Below, in pieces: positions 56,346 to 64,000 of a stretch of 64,000 nucleotides of DNA. The translations under genes were made by a program, and so were the position numbers. Every line of letters starts with the position of its first letter. Position 1 is the first letter of the stretch. Source of the DNA: Arthrobotrys musiformis (taxonomy: Eukaryota; Ascomycota; Orbiliomycetes; Orbiliales; Orbiliaceae); assembly GCA_036971715.1 (NCBI GenBank), contig JAVHJL010000007.1:496001-560000 (forward strand), read 5' to 3'. The notes below the pieces were generated by a model. It saw only the letters and a list, made by a program, of their open reading frames with translations. It searched no databases and was not told the DNA's origin.

Positions 56346-56810
56346 TCAGTTTTGGCGAGGCTTGACAATCCCATCATGCATGATATAGTAGACGACCGTG
56401 CTGTCTCCAGACACAACTGCAACAACCACCCGTTTCTTGTTGGCATCTCCTCCCTCTCCTCCTCTTATTGCTTCTCCTGAGGGCGTGGGGAGGTTATCGA
56501 AAACGGAAGCCCACGTCCTCAATGACAATTTCTCGGTGAGATGAACTGGCAAGACATACTCCTTATCCGCAGGAGGCTTTTCTGGCGAAGAGCTCTCGTT
56601 TGTCGAAGAAGCTGGCTCTGGGTTGTACAGCTGTTCTGGAGGACGTCCGTAGATCATAGGTCTAGGCAGAGGGCCATCCTCAGTGCTCTCCTCGATATCT
56701 ACCTTGGTATTGAGCAGCTTGATATCGGTCCAGTAGTGTTGATGCTGTAGATTGGACAGGACGACAGAGCGTAGGCCGAGAAGGTCGGACGTTTCGGTGG
56801 TAGTCGTCAT
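56346..56810 (-). CDS. SEN15: tRNA-splicing endonuclease subunit Sen15
   Basis: Non-catalytic subunit of the heterotetrameric Sen2/15/34/54 endonuclease that cuts introns from pre-tRNAs. Single exon, 154 residues, in the usual 120-170 range. The C-terminal half matches the Sen15 fold: EYVLPVHLTEKLSLRTW, then RVVVAVVSGDSTVVYYIMHD and the family's near-invariant end GIVKPRQN. The N-terminal WTDIKLLNT block is also typical. A Pro/Ser/Glu-rich linker (residues about 50-82) is variable in fungi. It has a promoter region of 979 bases shared with the divergent DUF2985 gene. Confidence 0.93.
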   Translation of the reverse strand: MTTTTETSDLLGLRSVVLSNLQHQHYWTDIKLLNTKVDIEESTEDGPLPRPMIYGRPPEQLYNPEPASSTNESSSPEKPPADKEYVLPVHLTEKLSLRTWASVFDNLPTPSGEAIRGGEGGDANKKRVVVAVVSGDSTVVYYIMHDGIVKPRQN

Positions 56811-57789
56811 CTTTAGCTTTGCGAGTATACGTAGGCCGTTATATTATAACGTCAAGACTGCGGCCTCATATGGTGATGTCTGACTCCACTGCACCGTGTC
56901 TGGTATGACGATGTTTCCGGAGTGTTTAAGAAGTATGGACTATATGTGATGGATGGATTAAGCTTAAAACTCTGCGGTTCGCTAAGCTGGCTCGAGTTAG
57001 AAACACCGTTCGATCACAGCCTCACCACCAACCACTCTGCACCGCCCAATTACGTCGACCCCTGCATTAGCTAATAGCATTCCACCGGCATTCTATGTCA
57101 GCAAGTATGGGTCTGATGCCTGTACGAAGAATCGAGATGTCATGTTCGGAGAAATTCTTTGGATACGACATACGAAATACGCACGTTCTCGTCGCAGCCA
57201 AGGCTTCGTCGGTTGACATTTACCGAACTTGGCTAGCCAGCCAGCGTTTAACAAGGAAAAAAAAAAAAAAAAAGGCCGCCAGTGTGAGGGCGTATTTTTT
57301 AACTTCAGACTTCGTCGCCCATTCAGGCTTTAGTTCTGCGGGCGGTGGGCTCTGTGCGCGAACATTGGCCACCGACAAACACCAGACCCAAGCACATACA
57401 TATCTTATTCCCGACTAATCAATACGGACGGCTAGTATCTTATATACACCTCCGCCTCTGAATCCGCTCTCTTCCGCCTCTTAGACAAATAAAAAACCCC
57501 TCTTAGACAAATAAAAAACCGAAATCCGACCGTTGGTATGGGTGTTTGACCGCGAAACTGCGAACTTGGAAGAAATCGTAGAGAAAATACAATTCCTGGG
57601 CCTAGTTAGCCTGGTGGTTAAGGGGATCTCGAGAGCAGGTCCACGAGACCACACCCGGACCGTCAATCACTCGCCGTCCCGTAAAATCAGCCGACCGGGC
57701 TTTTGGCTCCTATATCATTAATAAACGCTCGCAAGACCAGAATTTCGTCGTTATCCCACGCGAGCAGCGCATCATAATCAACCGCAATC
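56811..57789. other. Divergent spacer, SEN15 / DUF2985 gene
   Basis: 979 bases with no gene. Includes a run of about 17 A at 57257-57273 and a perfect 22-base tandem duplication at 57477-57520. A Pol III box-A-like string near 57608 has no matching box B, so no tRNA is called. Confidence 0.55.
57477..57520. repeat. Perfect 22-base tandem duplication
   Basis: Two identical head-to-tail copies (57477-57498 and 57499-57520), each containing CTTAGACAAATAAAAAAC. It lies about 270 bases upstream of the DUF2985 gene start. Confidence 0.9.
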
Positions 57790-59102
57790 ATGGCAGATCA
57801 GGTTCCGTCATCGCCCTCGATTTCTCAACAGCCTCCATCGCCGGCTACGGCGACTGGAAATAGACCGCGAAGCAGCTCTCTGGCACAATCAATAAGGCGC
57901 GCTTCGATATCAATGATGGATGCACAGATTCCATCGGGCTTCTTTCAAGTAGCAGGGGAAATATCAGCCCAGTCAAGGACTATGACCGATATGGAGAAGG
58001 ATGACAAAGCTCACGCTAAAAGAATGGAGATGATACGTCGCCCTACAATAACAGAGGAGGATCCGAATGCTCCGGAACGACCGGAAGGGACGAGACAGGA
58101 GAGTAGCCGCTTTCTCGACAAGGAGACAGGGTCTAGCTCTTCGGAGCCGGACGAAAGAAGGATTTTGACACCCGAAGAGATCGCGGCTGGTGTCTTATAC
58201 CCCGGCGAAGAGGAGGTTAAACTCACAAAATGGCAAGCGACGGGGAAGTTTCTTGCTGCTTTTTGGAAATGGTTCCTGACGCCAATGGTGGGTCTCCCAA
58301 ACTACGTCATACATGGGATAACGTACTAATGTCTCTGCAGGGCTTCCTTATCACACTATACTTCCTCCTGGTTGTCGCATGGGGTGGTATGATTTTCCTA
58401 CTGCTGTGTAACGCCGCCCCGGCTATGAGAGGACCCTACGGTGCCAACGACAAACGATCCGCTCGCAGTATTTGGATAGAAATCGACGCACAGGTCCTCA
58501 ACGCCCTCTTCTGCGTCACGGGCTTCGGTCTGATCCCATGGCGCTTCCGCGACTTCTACTATCTCATGCGATACCGCATGAAACACGACCCAATCGCCCT
58601 AAACCATCTCGCCAACATCCATCGTGGATGGTTCCGTATGGATGACAAGGGGCCAAGGACATATCCGATCCGTTATCAGGGTGGTGACGAGGAAGATCTC
58701 TCGCAATCGCAGACCACACAACTCACCCAGGCCACGCATCGGACTATGTCCCGAACGAGGACAGGGCATTATGCTAGTCCAACCGCTGTTTGGAAGCTCG
58801 ACCTCGTCATTTGGTTTTACGTTTGGAACACAATCTTCCAAGCCATTCTAGCTGGTGGTATGTGGGGCATGAATCGTTATGTGAGACCCGCCTGGTTCAC
58901 TGCATTGTTCATTGTTTTGGGATTCGGTGTCGCTATCGCTGCTGGCGTCGTTATCGGCATCGAAGGGAAGAGGATCAAGAAAACTGAGGGGTCTCCATTG
59001 AAGCGACTGCCCTTGACCAGAATCAGTGAGGAAGACAAGGCAGAAATTATCCCCAAGAAAGAGGGAAGGAAGTGGTGGAAGTTTATCGACCGAGATAACT
59101 AA
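57790..59102 (+). CDS. DUF2985 integral membrane protein
   Basis: Two exons in phase, 57790-58287 and 58341-59102, giving 419 residues. The intron is 53 nt with a TACTAAT branch site. The N-terminal 150 residues are hydrophilic and Ser/Pro-rich. The DUF2985 core starts at the exon junction: GFLITLYFLLVVAWGGMIFL (membrane segment), then the diagnostic IEIDAQVLNALFCVTGFGL followed by PWRFRDFYYLMRYR. Further membrane segments follow at VWKLDLVIWFYVWNTIFQAI and WFTALFIVLGFGVAIAAGVV, then a basic tail. The family is fungal, sometimes mislabelled as rhamnosidase, and has no proven activity. Not recognised as a transporter by any motif I can see. Confidence 0.92.
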
Positions 59103-61119
59103 TATTGAAACTTAATACGGAATTTTCAACGGCATAATGTCAACTGGAAACATAGCCGGCGAAAAAAAGTTTAGGCTCTGTGGGAACATTGCATTCCGTG
59201 CAACGTTCGCCTGAACGAGCACACACATAGCGTGTTACGATTGTTATTTTATTTACTTTCCTGGTAACGATGAGTACTTGCCTGCCACCTCTTGTCCTTC
59301 CGTCATTCATATAATGTATTTTTTGTAATATGCTCTCTTTCTTTTCGGTGGTCTCCATCAACCCCCACCGAAGTTGTACCCGGGTACCCATGAACGTCAC
59401 GCTTGTATTCACATAGCACAAAACCGCTGAACTTGGGAAATTGGAGTTAATTTGCTTGTACCATTACCGCTCTTCCTTTTTAGTCATAGGATCCTAGTCA
59501 GTATTAGAGTATTACCATTAGATCAGTGCCTTAGTAGTCGTGGGCCAAGGGAAGATTAAACTTTAGTCATATCATCCTAAGCTGCTTTTCGCAATATCGA
59601 ATTCCTACGACCTCTTAAGCACACCAAATTCTTACATTGGTCGTAAACTCGCCGATAGATACCAATTGGCTCGGTTATACCTGCCTCCAGGCTCTCTAAA
59701 TCAAATAAGAGAGTTGGTTTAACGCGGCAGAGTGGCACGGCGACTATGGTACTTCAGTATATGGCTGGTAAAATGGAATATTACGCAGGCTCGAACTAGT
59801 CGGATTTCACCTCTTTCGGCGGGATAGTGAAGGATGTTCCGACATTGTGATTTCGGTATATTTATTACATGCGGCTTACGGAATATGACTTGGAAGACTT
59901 GGAGCTAGCGCTCCGGAGTGGTCTCGTCCGCGGCCTCACCCATGGTAGTCCACCGATATATATGTCCGCGATTTGTTGTCAAGATCAGGCTCTCCGGCCG
60001 CCTATATTAACAGGAGATATATATTTAGCCTTACAAGAATACAGCTATGGGAGCGCTTAAAGGGAGACTTCTAGTTTGGTTTATTAGAAGCCTATTAGAC
60101 CTGGGTGAGAGGTATTTGTCACGAAAAAAAGCTATAGATATTGAAAGTAAGTGGTAAACCCATATATCGCGTCTGAGATCCTAGGTCAAAGTTCCTAGAG
60201 CCAACCTCGAACTAGGAATTCGATTATGTCCCTATTTGCCGGGCTGAACGTTGCGATGGCAAATATTCTCTCCAATGGCCAATAAACGTTTAAAAATTGA
60301 AACTATTTTTCTTCTTGTCGATCTAATTTATTAATTTTAATTCTTCGAACATGTCTAGTACGTACTTATGGTGGATCCCGCCTGTTGACAATACGTGGGC
60401 GTCATGACGTACGATACCTACAGCTCAGCTACGGCTAGCCACGTAGTGAGAGGTTCGACATACCAACTAGAGATACGCTAACGTCGAACTTGTTGGTAAT
60501 GTTGGTGACATGACGTCGCAAGCTCTGATCCTGACCATTCAAGATCAAGACCATTTCGGTACCCTAGTAGTTCCTGTGTAACTATATATGACCGCCAAAA
60601 ATTACAACGCTCGATGGCACCAAAAATGCGTTGCGTTATGTCTCTGGACTTTCGAAGATCATCGACAGATATGGCTCTCGACGAGAAGGTAATGGGAACG
60701 ATCTGCGTGTCTACACATACCTAATACAGGCATGAAGTTAACGTAGGGCCTTTCCGCTATAAACCCCCAGTGCGCTTGTTAATCCCACAGCGCTCGCAGT
60801 AAACAGCTAACATTGGCTTATCGGCCACAGCCACATCTGGGCTCCGCTCCTCAGATCGTGCACATCTGCCCCGTATATCAGCTCACTGATCTCTCATTCC
60901 CCTATTATATAAAACCCACACACTCGTTTGTCCCGTACTCTTACCATCTACCAAATTCATCATACCACTCTATTCACGGGCCGAAGAAAGAAAAAGCAAA
61001 TTTCTGACAGATACACTCAATATATCCTATCTGCCTCCAGCAACCAAAATTTTACCTATATTATATTCTCTACGAATTAAAAAAAAAATACAAGGTATCG
61101 CCCTTGCGTCAAGCCCAAA
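59103..61119. other. Intergenic, 2 kb
   Basis: No supportable gene. The segment 60400-60520 has two CRE-like words (TCATGACG at about 60402, TGACGTCG at about 60513). A TATA-like sequence lies at 60905-60915. The plus-strand frame at 59869-60060 (63 codons) is too short and featureless to call. Confidence 0.5.
60905..60915 (+). promoter_or_regulatory. TATA-box candidate
   Basis: TTATATAAAAC, the best TATA match near any gene here, about 205-215 bases upstream of the small membrane protein's ATG. If used, transcription would start near 60940 and leave a 180-base leader. Confidence 0.45.
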
Positions 61120-61707
61120 ATGCATCTCTCAAGACGTACTTTCTTGATAATCATCGCCGTATGTGTCGTTGGCATCTGTACCGTGGGCGTCATTATCTCC
61201 GTTATTACGAGCAAAGGCTCCGGCCCCAAAAGTAATATGGCGTCCATGTTGTTCCCTGGGGGCGGAATAGCAGGATTCGATCCGAACTACAAGAATCCAG
61301 ACGAAAACATATTCACCGTCTACGGCCCTCCGGTACCTGAGGAGACCACTCTTGTTCTAATGGGTGCTACGACGACGGTTACCGGGACCAAAATGACTAC
61401 TCCTGTTCTGTATACGACGACAGTACATGCGTCTCGTGGTGCTTCGACACCGACTACGAGTGAACCTACGCCGACAACCTTGCAGACGGTGATTAGACCG
61501 GCTACGACGGGAGATTCTTCGGCAGTTGAGACTTCTACGACCGAGAACCAAAGCAAGAACCCCCGGTCCGAAGACACGGAACCAAGGCAGGCTGCGGCTT
61601 CAGAGCCAGTACCCGTCAAGAACGAAAAGAGGGCAAGATCGAACGAGGAAATGCAAGTGATATCAGACGAATCAATACAAGAACTCACAAACGATATCGT
61701 TTACTAA
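61120..61707 (+). CDS. Small Thr-rich single-pass membrane protein
   Basis: Single exon, 195 residues, no family recognised. A short basic N-terminus (MHLSRR) precedes one strong hydrophobic segment (about residues 7-29), either a type II anchor or an uncleaved signal. Residues 60-140 are Thr/Ser/Pro-rich with TTTV-type strings, a composition expected for O-mannosylated extracellular stretches. The tail is charged and acidic. A surface-exposed, glycosylated protein is inferred. It precedes, in the same direction with a 694-base gap, another unrecognised membrane protein gene. Confidence 0.7.
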   Translation: MHLSRRTFLIIIAVCVVGICTVGVIISVITSKGSGPKSNMASMLFPGGGIAGFDPNYKNPDENIFTVYGPPVPEETTLVLMGATTTVTGTKMTTPVLYTTTVHASRGASTPTTSEPTPTTLQTVIRPATTGDSSAVETSTTENQSKNPRSEDTEPRQAAASEPVPVKNEKRARSNEEMQVISDESIQELTNDIVY

Positions 61708-62401
61708 GCTCCTATTCATGTTTATTTTATTTCATTTCTAAAAAAATGTTTTATTACATAGATTTCATCTTACGGGGTTTCCTTTGGAGGTTTTAACAGA
61801 TGTACGTGTACATGTAGTATATATCTTACATTTCCCCGCAGAAAACACGTCTCAGTATTTAATTCGATTTCTTTTCTAATTATAAATGTACTTAAGTATT
61901 GAATCTCTAGCTTCTCGCCCACTACCTCTTCTTGTGAAATGTAATATTTTTGCATCTTCAAGAATAAATTTAAAATATTACTCTCTCATAGGGCCTAGGG
62001 AAGAGCGAAATATAGAAAAATTAGACGTGGAGATCTACGTCGCTAACACCGCGAACCCGCTCCACAAACTACCTACGATAAGATCAATACAGACCCAAAT
62101 AATGCATTAATGTAAATCTGTAACCAAAAGTGGATTGTGCACGTGGGCTTTAAGCTTGCTCCGATAGAGGCATCATAAAACCCAACCCGGCCATTAAATC
62201 TATATTACTTTTCACCGCAAAACTCTTCAACAGAGAGGGAAATATGGCTCTATTGCCTCTAACACTGTTATGTTGCGGCTTCCTCGAGAGGGCCCTCCCG
62301 GGCTTCGTACGCTTCTTTTACCGTAAGCCTTTAGGAGGTCTACACGAGTATCTAGCGTCAGAGCCAGCATCCCGTAAATACAGAAAACAGGGCTCTAAAC
62401 C
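61708..62401. other. Intergenic between two membrane protein genes
   Basis: 694 bases. Contains the presumed 3' flank of the first gene and the promoter of the second; a CACGTG lies at about 62140-62145. No gene seen. Confidence 0.55.
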
Positions 62402-64000
62402 ATGAACCAGCTAGAGAAATCACCCTACGATCCCACCCTCCGGTTGGAGCACGACTCCTCACCGGAGGAAAAACGCCACGAAACCCTGCGTATCACGTTC
62501 ACCTACGCACTTCTAAACATCGTCTCCATCGCCCTAATCCACCTTCTGGTCTCCCCGATCCTCGCCCCCCACGAGTTCAACCAAGCCGTGAACTCAAAAG
62601 TCGGCATGATTGTGTTCAAAATCTTCTGCGCCATTTGGACATTAATCACGGCTTTTTATAATTGCGTGTTGGGGACCTATAGTATCACCCGGCTCTATCG
62701 AAAGTGGGAGAGAGAAGAGGCGGAAAGTCATTGGAATAGATACCGAGATCCCAAGGGTGAGATTAATGAGGAGAGAGAAGACGACGGTGATGATAAGACT
62801 GAAGATTGGGGTGAAGCTGGACCTGGGTCGAAGTCATGGTTTATGAATAACAACCCGTATACGGCGGCGAGACGGACCCATTCTGGACAATTTGCGGCAG
62901 TGAGAAGGAGTAGAAGGCTATCCCAACCCATGGAGCCATACCGTTTACACGCCGAGCACGAACCGATTATGGAAGAAACCGGTGATGGAGATATCGTTGA
63001 TGCAGTTGCAACGGAGGAAGATTTCAATCATTGGAAAGAACAAGCCGAAGACCGCAGGGTTAGTTTTCCAAATTTAAAGAGTCCTGGGGAAGGCAGTGTT
63101 TCGCGGCATGCGGAGGCGTATCCGTTCCCCAAAGACGAGCCGGATACCGCCCATAGTTCTACGACTACTTGGTCAAATTCTGCAACTTCGGCTGGAGAAT
63201 TCGCTAGGAAGCGTAAAAAGGGTAAGGGAAAGAAAAAAGGGAAAAAGAAAGAGGAGAGGCCGAAAGAGGGGCTCGAGTGCAGCTCGCCTACTTGTAGGAA
63301 GGCGAGGTATGGAGATGCCAGCGCGAGTTCCGGTTCATCGAGTTGGAATCTCTGTGCCAACTGCAGCTCTTCGTCGACGCCGTCGTGGGAAAAGGAAAAA
63401 CACCCTAAGGCTCGAAGAATGGCGAATCCAAACTCTCAATCTTTAAGTGGCTCTGGAGAAGGTTCATCAAAACAGCAAAGCGAGGCTTCAAGGGACCAAG
63501 ATGCAACGGGTGACACTTCGGATGAAGAAGACGAACCGGAACGGAAACCCAGCCAGAAGTCGAAATCTGGCGCATCTTCCGATAGAGAGGATTCCGACTA
63601 CGAACCCGTTCTTGAACAAACGAGGGTCATGAAAGATATTATGACGCACGGGTCATATTATGACCAACAAGCTGCCTTGCAGCATATGAATACTGCAATA
63701 TGGGCCGAAGTAGGAGATCATATGGAGAGGCGGGTTGAAATACAAGAACCCGCACCTCCTGCCAAAGACTCGCGGGGTGAAATGGCTAAGCCACCGCGGT
63801 GGTGGAGCTTTAGAAGGAGAAACCACCCTCTATCGGCTCCGGACGCTGACGTCGAGATGGCTGAACTAAAGGAGCATCAGTCTGAGCTCGTCTCGTACCC
63901 GGATGCCACCAAGGGAGAGCAGCCTGAGTCCAATCCGCGGACTCCAAACATTCACAAAACTAAGGAGACTCGCAAGAGACGGCTCCTAATCGGCCTGATC
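62402..64000 (+). CDS. Two-membrane-segment protein with four-Cys motif, partial at window edge
   Basis: Open from an ATG at 62402 to the last base: 533 codons with no stop and no intron needed. Two hydrophobic segments near the N-terminus (about residues 32-53 and 67-92), separated by a short loop, are followed by a long hydrophilic region: acidic, then a Lys-rich patch (about 273-290), then Cys293-x4-Cys298 and Cys318-x2-Cys321, which could bind zinc, then Ser/Glu/Pro-rich sequence. Just before the edge the sequence turns basic and then hydrophobic (KRRLLIGLI), so another membrane segment may begin there. I recognise no family. The unbroken 1.6 kb frame, with opposite-strand frames repeatedly interrupted, supports a real gene; its 3' end is missing. 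Confidence 0.8.
   Translation, partial: MNQLEKSPYDPTLRLEHDSSPEEKRHETLRITFTYALLNIVSIALIHLLVSPILAPHEFNQAVNSKVGMIVFKIFCAIWTLITAFYNCVLGTYSITRLYRKWEREEAESHWNRYRDPKGEINEEREDDGDDKTEDWGEAGPGSKSWFMNNNPYTAARRTHSGQFAAVRRSRRLSQPMEPYRLHAEHEPIMEETGDGDIVDAVATEEDFNHWKEQAEDRRVSFPNLKSPGEGSVSRHAEAYPFPKDEPDTAHSSTTTWSNSATSAGEFARKRKKGKGKKKGKKKEERPKEGLECSSPTCRKARYGDASASSGSSSWNLCANCSSSSTPSWEKEKHPKARRMANPNSQSLSGSGEGSSKQQSEASRDQDATGDTSDEEDEPERKPSQKSKSGASSDREDSDYEPVLEQTRVMKDIMTHGSYYDQQAALQHMNTAIWAEVGDHMERRVEIQEPAPPAKDSRGEMAKPPRWWSFRRRNHPLSAPDADVEMAELKEHQSELVSYPDATKGEQPESNPRTPNIHKTKETRKRRLLIGLI

Noticed and set aside
57600..57680. Box-A-like TAGCCTGGTGGTTAAGG
   Set aside because: No box B at the right distance and no acceptor stem; not a tRNA gene on this evidence.
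59103..60800. Possible repeat-mutated transposon relic
   Set aside because: I looked for terminal repeats, transposase or reverse transcriptase fragments and saw none; composition is not strongly AT-biased.

Overview
This window is nuclear DNA of a filamentous ascomycete (Pezizomycotina). The evidence is short spliceosomal introns with GTANGT donors and CTRAC/TACTAAT-type branch points, pyrimidine-rich gene leaders, and several families I know mainly or only from filamentous ascomycetes (DUF3074, DUF2985, a conserved small secreted protein family, a large coiled-coil membrane protein). The class cannot be fixed by reading; long intergenic stretches rich in T/A homopolymers would suit an early-diverging class such as Orbiliomycetes or Pezizomycetes, but that is only a guess. 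I see 19 protein genes, most of them rebuilt here exon by exon with reading phase checked across every junction. I see no rRNA or tRNA gene that I can defend, no intact transposon, no CRISPR array and no biosynthetic cluster.

Left part (1-9.8 kb): a Rab5-family GTPase (-) and the Arp2/3 subunit ARPC5 (+) share a 0.6 kb divergent promoter. The mitochondrial ADP/ATP carrier (+) follows, with very small first exons, then a secreted protein of unknown function (-). Middle part (10.4-28.5 kb): five minus-strand genes. They are a 1295-residue single-pass membrane protein with a very long charged coiled coil, a DUF3074 protein with a coiled-coil tail, a myotubularin-type PI3P phosphatase, a small secreted protein, and a type II membrane protein with repeated SGDI-type beta motifs outside and a cysteine cluster inside.

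Ribosome block (31.0-37.5 kb): RPS7/eS7 (-), an unknown Pro/Thr-rich protein (+), KRI1 (-) and RPS3/uS3 (+). Both ribosomal-protein promoters carry a CACGTG(A) E-box followed by a TTAGGGC element at similar distances from the start codon, which resembles the Cbf1/Tbf1 layout known from Candida. KRI1 has an adjoining RRPE/PAC-like element. This is the most informative regulatory signal in the window.

Right part (37.5-64 kb): gene-poor. A Yippee zinc protein (+), an unknown coiled-coil protein (-) and SEN15 (-) are separated by gaps of 7.2 and 6.6 kb. Then come a DUF2985 membrane protein (+), a small Thr-rich membrane protein (+), and a two-membrane-segment protein with a possible four-cysteine zinc site that runs off the right edge.

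Most genes are housekeeping: endosomal trafficking (Rab5, PI3P phosphatase), actin, mitochondrial ATP export, ribosome biogenesis and tRNA splicing. I found no convincing new multi-gene system. The best leads are the shared ribosomal promoter layout, the unknown membrane proteins, and the two large gene-free gaps.
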